Counted from the first letter of the stretch, positions 52,188-61,133 are shown. The stretch is 64,000 nucleotides of DNA from CF-167 sp963695195 (GCA_963695195.1 CAVOGE010000007.1:1803268-1867267), one strand, 5' to 3'. Made by a program: numbers and translations. The notes: generated from the letters alone by a model not told the origin.

Positions 52188-52193
52188 ATGCTA
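52188..52193 (-). promoter_or_regulatory. -10-like TAGCAT before etfD
   Basis: Minus-strand TAGCAT ends 8 nt before the ATG at 52179, in the 52-bp gap after the moaC-mog stop. Supports a separate start for the electron-transfer genes. Confidence 0.4.
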
Positions 52194-52231
52194 CCGGCCG
52201 TCCCCGCGGGAGGCCTCCCGAATCCGACGGC

Positions 52232-53224
52232 CTAGTGGTCGCCGCCGGCGAGCTGGTCCATGGCGTGACGCAGAACCGGCAGGATGGCCGCCAGCGATTC
52301 GGTGGCGCCGCGCGGCGACCCGGGCAGGTTGACAACCATCGTTGCGCCGCGGGCACCGACGATGCCGCGCGAGAGCGCGGCCATCGGGGTGGAGGCCAGT
52401 CCCGCGGACCGCATCAGCTCTGCCATGCCGGGTATCTCCCGATCGATGATGCGACGGGTGGCGGCCGGGGTGACGTCGCCTGGCGTGAGTCCCGTTCCGC
52501 CCGATGTGACCAGCAGGGCGTGTCCGGCGTCGGCGAGCATCGCCAGGGTGGATGCGATCTCGGACTCGTTGTCGGGCAAGACGACCGCGTCGGGCCGCAC
52601 AGCTATCCCCGCCTCTCGCAGGGCGGCAACCACGGCCGGGCCGGAGTCGTCCGTTCGCTCTCCTGCCGCGGCGCGGGTCGAGCAGGTGATCACCACCGCC
52701 TCGTGGTCCGGCACCGCGCGGACGGTCGGGGCCGCTTGGGCTGCCGGGCCGATGTCGCGCATCCACGGCCCGCTCTTCCCTCCCTCCTTCGCGAGCAGTT
52801 CGATCCGCTCAACCACGATATCGCGCTGGAGCGCCTTCGCCATGTCGTAGAGCGTGAGGGCAGCGACGCTGACCGCGGTGAGCGCCTCCATCTCCACGCC
52901 GGTGCGCGCGGTCGCCGTCGCCTCCGCCCGGATCGTCACGACCCCGGTCGTAGCGTCACGGTCAAGCTCCACGTGGACACGATCGAGAGCGATCAGGTGG
53001 CAGAGCGGAATCAGTTCGGCGGTCCGCTTCGCCGCCGCGATGCCCGCCAGACGCGCGGTCACGAAGGCGTCGCCCTTCGGCCCGCCCGCTTCGACAAGCG
53101 CCGTCAGCGTCTGCGGGCGCATGCGCACGGTTGCGGACGCCACGGCGCGGCGGGCGGTGAGCGGCTTGGCACCGACATCCACCATCCGCGGGGCGCCGTC
53201 AGGGTCGAGGTGCGAGGGCTTCAT
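52232..53224 (-). CDS. fused MoaC-MogA/MoaB molybdenum cofactor protein
   Basis: A 330-aa fusion. Residues 1-160 are MoaC (cyclic pyranopterin monophosphate synthase): MVDVGAKPLTARRAVASATV, KRTAELIPLCHLIALD, ARTGVEMEALTAVSVAALTLYD-type core, and IELLAKEGGKSG. The rest is MogA/MoaB (molybdopterin adenylation): TCSTRAAAGERTDDSG, LLVTSGGTGLTPGD and VVNLPGSPRGATESL. The ATG overlaps the moeA stop (ATGA). Such fusions occur in several high-GC phyla. Confidence 0.93.
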   Translation of the reverse strand: MKPSHLDPDGAPRMVDVGAKPLTARRAVASATVRMRPQTLTALVEAGGPKGDAFVTARLAGIAAAKRTAELIPLCHLIALDRVHVELDRDATTGVVTIRAEATATARTGVEMEALTAVSVAALTLYDMAKALQRDIVVERIELLAKEGGKSGPWMRDIGPAAQAAPTVRAVPDHEAVVITCSTRAAAGERTDDSGPAVVAALREAGIAVRPDAVVLPDNESEIASTLAMLADAGHALLVTSGGTGLTPGDVTPAATRRIIDREIPGMAELMRSAGLASTPMAALSRGIVGARGATMVVNLPGSPRGATESLAAILPVLRHAMDQLAGGDH

Positions 53225-54417
53225 GGCAGGTCTCCGATGAGGATGGCATCGTACGTTGCCCCGGCGATGGCCGCCTCGTCGCCCTCCGGCACGATGAGAA
53301 GGGCGTTCGCCGCAGCGAGGGGGCGCAGCTGTGACGACGATTGGCCACCGGCCGCCCGCGCCACCAGCGCAGCCTCGTCCTTCGATACGACGACACGCAG
53401 GTAGGCGCGGCGTGCGGGGTCTTTGGCCAGGGACTCGCCGGCGAAACGGACCGCCAGGCGATGTCGCCCCTCGCCGGGCAGGCCCAGCATGGCCCGGACC
53501 AGCGACCGCCCGAACAGTTCGAAGGTCACCAATGCGCTGACCGGGTTGCCGGGCAGGCCCAGCACCGGCGTATTCGCCACGATGCCGAAGGCGAGTGGCT
53601 TTCCCGGCTGCACCGCGATGCGCCAGAAGTCGAGCGTCCCCAGGCGCTCCAGGACCGACCGAACATGGTCGTAGCGACCCACACTGACGCCGCCGCTGAC
53701 CACCAGCAGGTCGGCTCTCGCGGCGCCCTCCGCCACCGCGCGCTCGATCGCCGTCTCGTCGTCGCCGACTCGAGCCGCAAACACGACGTCGCCGCCGGCC
53801 TCGACCACCGCTGCCGCCAGCGAGGGGGTGTTGGCATCGGCGATCTGGCCCGGGCCGAGTCCCGCCCCTGGCGCGACCAGCTCGTCGCCCGTCGACAGGA
53901 TGGCTACCTGCGGCCGGCGCCGGACCTCGAGAGCTCCAAAGCCGAGTGAGGCAGCCACGGCGATCGATGCGGCGCCGAGCGGGGCCAACGGCAGGTCCAC
54001 TCGCTCCCCGGCGCGGGAATCGTGCCCGGCAGCGCGCACATGGGTGCCGATCGCAACGGGCGGCGACTTCACCCTGTCGCCGTGCTCCTCCACGACCTCC
54101 AGGGCCACCACCGAGTCGGCGCCCGGTGGGATGGGCGCGCCGGTGAGGATCCGCACCATCGTTCCAGCCTCGACTCGCGGCAGGTCGGCAGCACCCGCGG
54201 CGACCTCTCCGACCAGGCGCAGCTCGCCGGGCGCGTCGGCGGCACGCAGCGCAAAGCCGTCCATCGCCGAATTTGCGAACGGCGGCACGTCGAACGCCGC
54301 CGTCAGGCCAAAGACTGCCGGCACGCGCCCGGCGCATCGGTCCAGTGGGAGGAGTTCGGAGGGCGTCAGGATCGCGTGGGCCAGGATCCTGGCGCGCGCC
54401 TCCTCGACGGAGAGCAC
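53221..54417 (-). CDS. moeA: molybdopterin molybdotransferase MoeA
   Basis: A 398-aa enzyme that inserts molybdate into adenylated molybdopterin. Motifs include VEEARARILAHAILTPSELL, the start of domain III with FGALEVRRRPQVAILSTGDE, LVVSGGVSVGRYDHV, GKPLAFG and LGLPGNPVSALVTFELFG. The GTG start follows the site-2-protease stop codon immediately, and the stop overlaps moaC-mog. It supplies Moco for enzymes such as the one at 5027-6575. Confidence 0.96.
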   Translation of the reverse strand: MLSVEEARARILAHAILTPSELLPLDRCAGRVPAVFGLTAAFDVPPFANSAMDGFALRAADAPGELRLVGEVAAGAADLPRVEAGTMVRILTGAPIPPGADSVVALEVVEEHGDRVKSPPVAIGTHVRAAGHDSRAGERVDLPLAPLGAASIAVAASLGFGALEVRRRPQVAILSTGDELVAPGAGLGPGQIADANTPSLAAAVVEAGGDVVFAARVGDDETAIERAVAEGAARADLLVVSGGVSVGRYDHVRSVLERLGTLDFWRIAVQPGKPLAFGIVANTPVLGLPGNPVSALVTFELFGRSLVRAMLGLPGEGRHRLAVRFAGESLAKDPARRAYLRVVVSKDEAALVARAAGGQSSSQLRPLAAANALLIVPEGDEAAIAGATYDAILIGDLP

Positions 54418-55542
54418 CTAGACCCCCAGCCGCGTGCGGGCCTCGATCAGCCGCAGGATGCCAGAGCGGGTGAGCAGGCCAAGGACCGTGCGTCCTCCAT
54501 CGGTCACCACCGGCAGTTGGCTGACCTCGCGCTCCTGGAGCAGTTGGAGGGCCGTCACGACCTCGTCGTCGGGACCGATGGTGGCGAGGTCGGCGAAGCG
54601 GGTCATGATGTCGACCACCCGCGCGCCGTCCCAGTTCTCGCGCGGGACGCGGCGCACATCGGAGAGGGTGACGATGCCGTTCAGTCCGCCGTCATCATGG
54701 CGCACCAGGAAGGAGCGACCGGCGCCGCGCATGAATCGTTCGTTGACCAGGGCGGTCACCGTCTCGTTCGGTGACACCGACGCGGGATCCGCTTCCATCA
54801 CATCCCGGGCATGCACGCCCTTGAGCGACTGCTCGATCCCGACCTGGGCGGAGGTGGCCTCTGCAGCGTTCGACAGGAACCAGCCGATCAGCGCCAGCCA
54901 GACGCCGCTGAACAGGTTGCCCCCGTTGAAGAGGATGAAGACGCCGCCCGCAATCAGGAGGTAGCCAAACCCGCGGCCCACGGCGGCCGCATTGCGGGTC
55001 GCAGCGTACCGGTCCCCGCGCAACTTCCAGAGCAGCGCGCGGAGGATCCGGCCGCCGTCCATCGGAAAGCCGGGAATCAGGTTGAAGACACCCAGCGTGA
55101 GGTTGATGAAACCGAGCCAGCCCACCATCGCGTTGACGTATTCCTGCTGCACCGAGGCGTCGATCCCCCACAGGACGGCGCCGATGGCCAGGCTGGTGAG
55201 CGGCCCCGCCGCTGCCATCAGGGCCTCGTCGCGCGGGCGCTTCGCCTCGTCCTCGAGCGCGGTTGCGCCGCCGAAGATGAACAGGGTGATGTCGCGAACC
55301 CGCAGGCCAAATCGCCGTGCCACGACGGCATGGCTCAGCTCATGAGCGAGCACCGACGAGAAGAAGAGGATCGAGATCAGCGCGCCGATTGCCCAGTACA
55401 TGACCGGCTCCCAGCCGGGAAACGAGCGCGGCAGCTCCCCGACCGCCATCGAGTAGGTGACGATGGCGAAGATCACGAACCATGACGGGTGCAGCCCGAT
55501 ATCGATCCCGAAGACGCGACCGACGCGAATCGATTGACGCAT
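54418..55542 (-). CDS. site-2 protease (M50) with CBS domains
   Basis: A 374-aa intramembrane metalloprotease of the SpoIVFB/Rip3 type. The zinc motif is HELSH at 67-71, with the second ligand site in FNLIPGFPMDGGRIL near residue 160, and six helices. A C-terminal pair of CBS domains follows (about 245-370; DVMEADPASVSPNETVTALV, LTRSGILRLIEARTRLG), which may sense adenosine nucleotides. Function is probably regulated intramembrane proteolysis. TACACT lies 7 nt before the ATG. Confidence 0.93.
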   Translation of the reverse strand: MRQSIRVGRVFGIDIGLHPSWFVIFAIVTYSMAVGELPRSFPGWEPVMYWAIGALISILFFSSVLAHELSHAVVARRFGLRVRDITLFIFGGATALEDEAKRPRDEALMAAAGPLTSLAIGAVLWGIDASVQQEYVNAMVGWLGFINLTLGVFNLIPGFPMDGGRILRALLWKLRGDRYAATRNAAAVGRGFGYLLIAGGVFILFNGGNLFSGVWLALIGWFLSNAAEATSAQVGIEQSLKGVHARDVMEADPASVSPNETVTALVNERFMRGAGRSFLVRHDDGGLNGIVTLSDVRRVPRENWDGARVVDIMTRFADLATIGPDDEVVTALQLLQEREVSQLPVVTDGGRTVLGLLTRSGILRLIEARTRLGV

Positions 55543-55549
55543 GGAGTCG

Positions 55550-55555
55550 AGTGTA
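55550..55555 (-). promoter_or_regulatory. -10-like TACACT before the site-2-protease gene
   Basis: TACACT on the minus strand ends 7 nt before the ATG at 55542. It would drive the protease-moeA-moaC/mog unit as a leaderless transcript. Confidence 0.45.
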
Positions 55556-55563
55556 GCCGAGGG

Positions 55564-56238
55564 TCAGGCCGAGGCCGTGTGCAGGTCCCGGCGTGCAAGG
55601 AGTGCGGCGATCAGGGCACTCGCCACGATGGTCGCGCCGGCAAGCAGTGCTGCGTCGAACCAGAGCGGTTGGGGGAAGAGCCGGATCAGGTTCGAATCGG
55701 CGCTGAACTGCCAGGTACCGGCCGCGAAGAAGAGGGCGTGGAAGGCCGCGAAGGCGGTATCGAAGGCGAGGGCGAAGAAGAGGCCGAGCGTCACCGCGGC
55801 GACCCCGATCAGCGCCGCTCCGCCAATCACCAGTCGACCGCGCCGTGGTCGCTCAGCTCGCAGCCGCAGGCCGGTGAGCACGAGCACGACGAGGGCGCCG
55901 ACCTCCAAGAGCAGCAGTCCGCGCACCACTCCGCCGACGTCCCGCATGTGGCTGCGCTCGCCGACCTCAAGCACGGGTGTCTGGCCGTCGAGACTGACGC
56001 TGAAGTCCCCGTTGAGGAACAGGTCACCAAGCATGGCCGAGGTCAGGCGGTCGACCTCGGCCTGGGTCGTGCCGAGCGAGGCGGGCACGCCCCGGCGCGC
56101 CTGCTCGACCCCGACGAGCCACGGATTGAACAGCAGCAAGGGGCCAGTGAGCACGATCGCGAGGCACACCGCGAGCGCGAAGGCGAGCCCGAACACCGGG
56201 GGTGCCGGTCGATCGCTCGATTTGAGGGGAGCGGTCAT
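55564..56238 (-). CDS. DUF1461 family integral membrane protein
   Basis: A 224-aa protein with four helices. It shows the DUF1461/TIGR01906 pattern: an N-terminal helix and the outside loop VSLDGQTPVLEVGERSHMRD, and near the end FAAFHALFFAAGTWQFSADS, then LIRLFPQPLWFDAALL. Function unknown. It is 7 bp after the holin-like gene on the same strand and presumably co-transcribed. Confidence 0.85.
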   Translation of the reverse strand: MTAPLKSSDRPAPPVFGLAFALAVCLAIVLTGPLLLFNPWLVGVEQARRGVPASLGTTQAEVDRLTSAMLGDLFLNGDFSVSLDGQTPVLEVGERSHMRDVGGVVRGLLLLEVGALVVLVLTGLRLRAERPRRGRLVIGGAALIGVAAVTLGLFFALAFDTAFAAFHALFFAAGTWQFSADSNLIRLFPQPLWFDAALLAGATIVASALIAALLARRDLHTASA

Positions 56239-56245
56239 CCGCGGA

Positions 56246-56632
56246 CTACGAGATGACCTTCACCGGCATCCGGCTGGCACCGATCACCATCGACAGGATC
56301 CAACCGACGATGGCGACCACGATGGCGCCGAAGAAGGCGGCCCAGAAATCGGCGACCGCGAACCCGAGTCCCAATTGGTCGCTGACCGCGGCGGCGAGCA
56401 GGATCATCAGCGCGTTGATCACGATCAGGAAGATCCCCAGCGTCATGATGCTGATCGGGAAGGTGAGGATGCGCAGGATCGGGCGCAGGTAGGTGTTCAG
56501 CAGGCTGAAGGCCAGCGCCACGAGCAGGAACTTCCACCATTCGCCGACAAAGGTGATGCCACCCACCACCCAGACGGCCGCATACAGCGCGCCTGCGTTG
56601 ATCAGGATCTGAATGATGCGATCGGTCTTCAT
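56246..56632 (-). CDS. phage-holin-4-2-like (PF04020) membrane protein
   Basis: A 128-aa protein with four helices (IQILINAGALYAAVWVVGGI, then WWKFLLVALAFSLLNTYLRP, then LTFPISIMTLGIFLIVINAL, then FWAAFFGAIVVAIVGWILSM). It is typical of the chromosomal 'mycobacterial 4 TM phage holin' family. It is not a phage gene here, as no phage genes surround it. TAGGCT is 6 nt before the ATG. Confidence 0.88.
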   Translation of the reverse strand: MKTDRIIQILINAGALYAAVWVVGGITFVGEWWKFLLVALAFSLLNTYLRPILRILTFPISIMTLGIFLIVINALMILLAAAVSDQLGLGFAVADFWAAFFGAIVVAIVGWILSMVIGASRMPVKVIS

Positions 56633-56638
56633 TCCGAT

Positions 56639-56644
56639 AGCCTA
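56639..56644 (-). promoter_or_regulatory. -10-like TAGGCT before the holin-like gene
   Basis: Minus-strand TAGGCT ends 6 nt before the ATG at 56632, the same hexamer and spacing as at both typA-gap promoters. Confidence 0.45.
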
Positions 56645-56652
56645 GCCGATGC

Positions 56653-57978
56653 TCATGCCGGGAGCCTGCGTCCGCGAACCCACGCGCCGCGCACCATCGA
56701 GGGATGCTGCCGGAAGATCAGCCGGCTGAGCATCTCTTCGGGTCCCGCCTGGTGGTGCGCCCCGAGACCGGCGATCGGCAGGGTCACGTCCGGATCGACC
56801 GCGATGAAGTCCGCCTCCTTGCCCGCCTCGAGCGAACCGATCCGGTCGCCAAGCCCGAGCGCCTCGGCACCGCCGAGGCTGGCCATGCGCAGCCAGTCTG
56901 CCGGGGCCAGCGGGGGCGCATCGGTCAGGCCCGCCGCTCGAAGGGCATTCTGGGTGTAGGCCCCCGCTCGCATCACCCCGAAGAGGGAGACGTCCGGACC
57001 GGCCGCGACGTCGGAGCCGAGGCCCACGCGGACGCCCGCGGCCAGGTAGCGTGCCAGGGGCATCGCGCCGCTGGCCAGGAACAGGTTGGAGCTGGGACAG
57101 TGTGCGATCGCGGCCCCCGACTCGGCCAGCCGCGCCACTTCGCGGTCCGACAGGTGGATGGCATGCGCCAGGATCGATCGGGAGGTGAGGCCTCCGGCGC
57201 GGTCGTAGACATCGGCGTAGTCGACGGCATCGGGGAAGAGGCGGTGGACTTCGGCCATCTCCTCGCGGTCCTCCGCGAGGTGCGTCTGCCAATACGCGCC
57301 TGACTCCGCCGCAGCTCGGGCCGAGGCACGAAGCATCGCGGCGGAACAACTCACCGCGAAGCGTGGAGTGAAGGCGTACTGCAGGCGACCGTTGTCACGT
57401 CCGTGCCAGCGACGGCAGAGGTCCAGGGATTGCTCCAGCGACAGCGCCAGCACGTCGTCCGGTGGCCGATCGACGTCGTAGCTGAGCCGGTCCATCATCA
57501 CCTTGCCGATCACAGCACGAATGCCGTGCGATTCGGCAGCGCGGAAGCAGCTGTCGAGTGAGTCGGCCCACAAGGCGCCGTAGGCGACCACGGTGGTCGT
57601 GCCGGCCCCGGCCATGGCGCGGAAGGCCGCCGGGGCGACCAGGTCGGCCGTCTCCGCGTCGAAGTCGCGCTCCAGCGGGAAGATGTAGCGCTCCAGCCAG
57701 GTGAGGAGGTCCAGCCCGGCACCGACTCCCGCATTGGGCAGTTGCGGCAGATGAGCGTGCAGGTCGACCAGGCCCGGCAGGACGACCAATGGCCGCAGGT
57801 CGGCGTACTCGGCCGGCTCTGCCGAATCGGGCCACGGGCCGACCCGGACGATGCCGCCGGCGCCGTCAACCTCCAGCAGGGCATCGGGTTCGTGCAGGAG
57901 GCCACCGCTCGCCAGCGGCGTGAGCAGGCGCGCTCGGACAACGAACGGAGGCGCGCCAATTGCATCGAGCCGAGTCAT
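56653..57978 (-). CDS. guanine-deaminase-like amidohydrolase
   Basis: A 441-aa amidohydrolase of the TRZ/ATZ/guanine deaminase group. It has VVLPGLVDLHAHLPQLPNAG (metal HxH), YWQTHLAEDREEM, SILAHAIHLSDREV, and VGLGSDVAAGPDVSLFGVMR (catalytic Asp). The LPQLPN element, where other members have YPQ, favours guanine deaminase (guanine to xanthine), but purine specificity is inference. TAGACT lies 7 nt before the ATG. Confidence 0.82.
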   Translation of the reverse strand: MTRLDAIGAPPFVVRARLLTPLASGGLLHEPDALLEVDGAGGIVRVGPWPDSAEPAEYADLRPLVVLPGLVDLHAHLPQLPNAGVGAGLDLLTWLERYIFPLERDFDAETADLVAPAAFRAMAGAGTTTVVAYGALWADSLDSCFRAAESHGIRAVIGKVMMDRLSYDVDRPPDDVLALSLEQSLDLCRRWHGRDNGRLQYAFTPRFAVSCSAAMLRASARAAAESGAYWQTHLAEDREEMAEVHRLFPDAVDYADVYDRAGGLTSRSILAHAIHLSDREVARLAESGAAIAHCPSSNLFLASGAMPLARYLAAGVRVGLGSDVAAGPDVSLFGVMRAGAYTQNALRAAGLTDAPPLAPADWLRMASLGGAEALGLGDRIGSLEAGKEADFIAVDPDVTLPIAGLGAHHQAGPEEMLSRLIFRQHPSMVRGAWVRGRRLPA

Positions 57979-57985
57979 GAGCGGC

Positions 57986-57991
57986 AGTCTA
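57986..57991 (-). promoter_or_regulatory. -10-like TAGACT before the guanine-deaminase-like gene
   Basis: TAGACT on the minus strand ends 7 nt before the ATG at 57978, within the 21-bp gap after the SemiSWEET stop. Confidence 0.4.
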
Positions 57992-57999
57992 GAACTCGC

Positions 58000-58260
58000 C
58001 TATCGCCGCAGCCGAAGGGCAACCGCAATCGTGGCCGACCCGACCACAAAGGCCACCATGTTCGGCACCACGATCGCCAGGTTCGGGAGAGCGAGCCCGT
58101 AGGCGAGCCAGACGAGGAACCCCACAGTCAGGAGGCCGAGGTACGCAAGCGAGACATCGGCGGATGAGCGCGTCTGGAGCATCCGCCGGATCTGGAGCAT
58201 GGGCGAGATGGCCATCACCACACCGTAGGAGGCGGCGATGACGCCGAGAGCCAGGACCAT
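58000..58260 (-). CDS. SemiSWEET-type sugar transporter (MtN3/PQ-loop)
   Basis: An 86-aa three-helix protein of SemiSWEET size: VIAASYGVVMAISPMLQIRR (P-x2-Q loop), TRSSADVSLAYLGLLTVGFL, and VWLAYGLALPNLAIVVPNMV (conserved Asn). As a homodimer it would move sugars across the membrane. TGGAGG lies about 5-9 nt before the ATG. The longer upstream reading has no homology and is rejected. The stretch 58261-58504 holds only the cold-shock leader. Confidence 0.9.
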   Translation of the reverse strand: MVLALGVIAASYGVVMAISPMLQIRRMLQTRSSADVSLAYLGLLTVGFLVWLAYGLALPNLAIVVPNMVAFVVGSATIAVALRLRR

Positions 58261-58449
58261 TCGGCCTCCAGTACCTGTGCTCCGGCATCCTTCCGCGGTC
58301 GCGGGCCGGCCCGGCAGGAGCGCTCGCGTCGGCATCGCCAGCGTACCCGACCCCGCCATCCCCCGCGGGACAGCACCAAGGGTTGCCACAGGGAGTACAC
58401 TTGTAGGCACCCTCCCGTTGTGGGGGTTCCCGCGTGGTCGTCAGGTTCC

Positions 58450-58488
58450 TTCTCGAGCCGGCCGTGCGTCGTCGGCTTACTTCGAGAA
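58450..58488 (+). promoter_or_regulatory. leader hairpin directly upstream of the cold-shock gene SD
   Basis: TTCTCGA/TCGAGAA (7 bp) plus an inner GCCG/CGGC form a long stem just before the GAGG ribosome site (58495-58498). A transcript with a leader is unusual in this window. The structure may respond to temperature, as cspA leaders do. Confidence 0.5.
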
Positions 58489-58504
58489 GAGAACGAGGTT
58501 TCAC

Positions 58505-58708
58505 ATGACCACAGGCACCATCAAGAAGGTCGTATCCGACCGCGGCTTCGGCTTCATTGCGGCCGAGGACGGCAAGGAGTACTTCTTCCACCGTGACGGG
58601 CTCGATCGCTCCCTTGAGTTCGATCGCCTCGTCGGTGGCGAGAAGGTCAACTTCGAGGTTGAGTCCAGCCCCCGCGGTCCCCGCGCCGGCAAGGTCACAG
58701 CCGCCTAG
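58505..58708 (+). CDS. cold-shock domain protein
   Basis: A 67-aa CspA-type RNA chaperone with both RNP motifs: RGFGFI (RNP1; the family usually has K/R-GFGFI) and EYFFHRD (RNP2; usually VFVHF). It melts mRNA structure in the cold. GAGG is 6 nt before the ATG. Two hairpins follow the stop. Confidence 0.93.
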   Translation: MTTGTIKKVVSDRGFGFIAAEDGKEYFFHRDGLDRSLEFDRLVGGEKVNFEVESSPRGPRAGKVTAA

Positions 58709-58716
58709 CACCGATC

Positions 58717-58734
58717 CGGGCGCATCGGCGCCCG
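58717..58734 (+). terminator. short perfect hairpin after the cold-shock gene
   Basis: CGGGCGC and GCGCCCG pair around ATCG, 8 bp after the stop codon. It is the first of two consecutive hairpins and has no T-run. Confidence 0.5.
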
Positions 58735-58745
58735 CGACTCGACAC

Positions 58746-58780
58746 GAGAACGCCTGGCCCTTCGCGGGCCGGGCGTTCTC
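58746..58780 (+). terminator. strong hairpin terminator between cold-shock gene and otsA
   Basis: GAGAACGCC/GGCGTTCTC (9 bp) and an inner GGCCC/GGGCC (5 bp) with one mismatch and a TTCGC loop, followed by CATTTC. It ends 9 bp before the otsA ATG, so otsA must start within or after it. Confidence 0.7.
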
Positions 58781-58789
58781 CATTTCGCC

Positions 58790-60311
58790 ATGAGATCGAC
58801 CGACTCCCCCACCTCGCCACTTGCGGCGGCGGCGCTGCGCCTGCTCGGCGAGCGGCGGCTGATCCTCGGCGTGAACCGCGGGCCAGTCACCTTCTCCGCC
58901 GGGGCCGACGGCACCCTGCGGGCGCGCCGGGGCTCGGGCGGCGTGGTAACGGCTCTCTCGCAGGTCGGCGAGCACGTGCCGGTGACCTGGGTCGCCGCGA
59001 CCATGAATGACGCGGAACGACGTGCCGCGCTCGACCCAAAGGCCGTGGCCGCCGCGCTGCCCACCGACCGGGTCAAGCTGCGCCTCGCGCCCGTGGAGCG
59101 CTCGGTCTTCGAGGCCGCGCACAACGTCATCGCCAACCCGCTGCTCTGGTTCTTTCAGCACGAGATGTGGAATCTGCCAGAGCGTCCGATGGTCGACGTC
59201 CCGATCATGCGGGCGTGGCACCGCGGCTACGTCCGCCTGAACGAGGCGTTCGCGGAGACGATCCTCGACGAGGTTCCCGTCCGCGACCGGGAGCCGCGGA
59301 TCATGCTCCATGACTACCACCTGTACCTCGCGGCGACCACCATCCGGCGGGCCCGTCCGGATGCCGTCCTCAGCCACTTCACGCACATTCCCTGGCCGTC
59401 CTCGTCCCTCTGGCAGGTCCTTCCGCCGGTCATCCGTGAGGGAATCGCGCGCGGGCTGCTGGCCAACGACATCGTCGGCTTCCAGACGGCCCGCTACGCG
59501 CACAACTTCCTGCGCTGCGTCGAGTCATTCGTGCCCGACGCGCATGTCAACTTCCGGTCGCGCACCGTCACCCACGACGGCAGCCTGACGCGGGTACGCG
59601 TGTATCCGATCAGCATCGACGTCGCCGCAACACGCCGGGTGGCGACAACGGGGGCAGCGCGTCGTCGTCGGGCTGAGCTGGAGGCGATCAGCGCGGAACG
59701 CATCCTGGTGCGGGTCGATCGGCTCGAGCCGTCGAAGAACATCCTCCGCGGCTTCCACGCGTTCGAGGCGCTGCTCGAGCTGCATCCCGAGCTGCGGGGC
59801 CGTGTGACGTTCTTCGCATTCCTCGTTCCGTCACGAACCGGCATCCGCGAGTACCGTGACTACGGCCGCAAGGTCCGAGACGCGGCCGAGCGAATCAACG
59901 CGCGGTTCGGCCGGCACGGCCGCGTGCCGGTGCGAATCTTCTTCGAGAACAACTACGCGCAGGCACTGGCAGCGCTGGCAATCGCCGACGTCGTCCTGGT
60001 CAACCCGCTGATCGACGGCATGAACCTGGTCGCCAAGGAGGCGGCCGTGGTCAACGACCGGGACGGCGTGCTCGTCCTCACCGAGACGGCCGGTGCGTAC
60101 GATCAGATGGCCGATGGCGTGCTCCCGGTCGCCGCCGCAGACATCGTCGGCACCGCCGACGCCCTGGCGAACGCGCTATCCATGCCGCTGGAGGAGCGCC
60201 AGTGCGCGGCTCAGGCGCCTGCGGGCCGGCGTCGAACGCCAGGACATCTCGTGGTGGCTCCGACGCCAGCTCGAGGACCTCAGCAAGATCGCCGAGTCGC
60301 GGGGCGCTTGA
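58790..60311 (+). CDS. otsA: alpha,alpha-trehalose-phosphate synthase (frameshift near the 3' end)
   Basis: GT20 glycosyltransferase making trehalose-6-phosphate from UDP- or GDP-glucose and glucose-6-phosphate. Motifs include LHDYHLYLAATTIRRARP, HFTHIPWPSSSLWQVLP, VRVDRLEPSKNILRGFHAFE, and NPLIDGMNLVAKEAAVVNDR. The reading frame from 58790 leaves the family near EERQ at 60200. The proper end (ARLRRLRAGVERQDISWW, then LRRQLEDLSKIAESRG to the TGA at 60309) is in another frame. One extra base within 60197-60203 explains this. Without the shift the frame runs on to 60514 as non-homologous sequence. Confidence 0.88.
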
Positions 60312-60326
60312 CGGGAATCCGTCGAG

Positions 60327-61133
60327 TCAGCCGGCGAGCGAGGCAGCCGCGCCGGCCAGGATCCCGACCAGGGCGACAGGTGACGCCACGGTCGCATCAG
60401 CCGACTCGCGCACGGCACCTGACACCTCGGCACCTCCGGCGACCGCAAGCGACAGCGTCGACACGCCCTTGGCTCTCAGCAAGTGCGCAGCGTGGAACAT
60501 GTCGATGTCGGTGACGTCATCACCGGCCACGAGGAGCCCGCGGAGCCGATGTTGCGCGGCAATCCTGGCAACCGCGCTCCCCTTGTCGCCGGCGGCCAGC
60601 GGTCGCAGCTCGACGCTGCGTCGTCCCTCCCGCAGCTCGATCCCCGGCGGCAGGACGCGAAAAGCCGCCAGGAGCGCCAGCCGAGCGGACTCCTGGTCGG
60701 GCGCAGCCCGGTAGTGGACGGTCGCCGAGAGGCCCTTGTCGTCGAGTTCGACGCCTGGCGCCCGCGGCACGGCTGTCAAGACCGCTTCCAGGTCCGCCCG
60801 CAGGCCGTCCGCCTGGTCAGGTACCTCGGCCAGATCCGATCCCGCCGGCAGCCACTCAAGACCGTGGTTGCCGACGATCAGCACTTCGCGTCCAACCGGG
60901 CCGAGGATACGCCGCGCGTCGGAGGCCGATCGACCGGTCACCACGGCCGCCACGGCGAGCTTCCGCCCAAGCGTGCTCAGCAGCTCGCGCGCCCCGTCGA
61001 CCAGAATGGCCGCGGCTGCCGTGTCCGCGATCTCAGACAGTGTGCCGTCGAGATCGGTCACCATCCCCGCGGGCGCGCTGCGGAGCACCTCACTGGCTCG
61101 CTGGATGTGCTGCTCGGCTCGATCAGCTCTCAT
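60327..61133 (-). CDS. otsB: trehalose-6-phosphate phosphatase
   Basis: A 268-aa HAD-type phosphatase (OtsB) with TDLDGTLSEIAD near residue 27, VVTGRSASDARRIL, VGNHGLEWLP, and LLVAGDDVTDIDMFHAAHLL. It removes phosphate from trehalose-6-phosphate made by the convergent otsA gene. The two stops are 15 bp apart on opposite strands, so they are paired by position but transcribed separately. Confidence 0.95.
   Translation of the reverse strand: MRADRAEQHIQRASEVLRSAPAGMVTDLDGTLSEIADTAAAAILVDGARELLSTLGRKLAVAAVVTGRSASDARRILGPVGREVLIVGNHGLEWLPAGSDLAEVPDQADGLRADLEAVLTAVPRAPGVELDDKGLSATVHYRAAPDQESARLALLAAFRVLPPGIELREGRRSVELRPLAAGDKGSAVARIAAQHRLRGLLVAGDDVTDIDMFHAAHLLRAKGVSTLSLAVAGGAEVSGAVRESADATVASPVALVGILAGAAASLAG

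Noticed and set aside
56246..56632. Prophage origin of the holin-like gene
   Set aside because: The family is chromosomal in many bacteria and no phage genes flank it.
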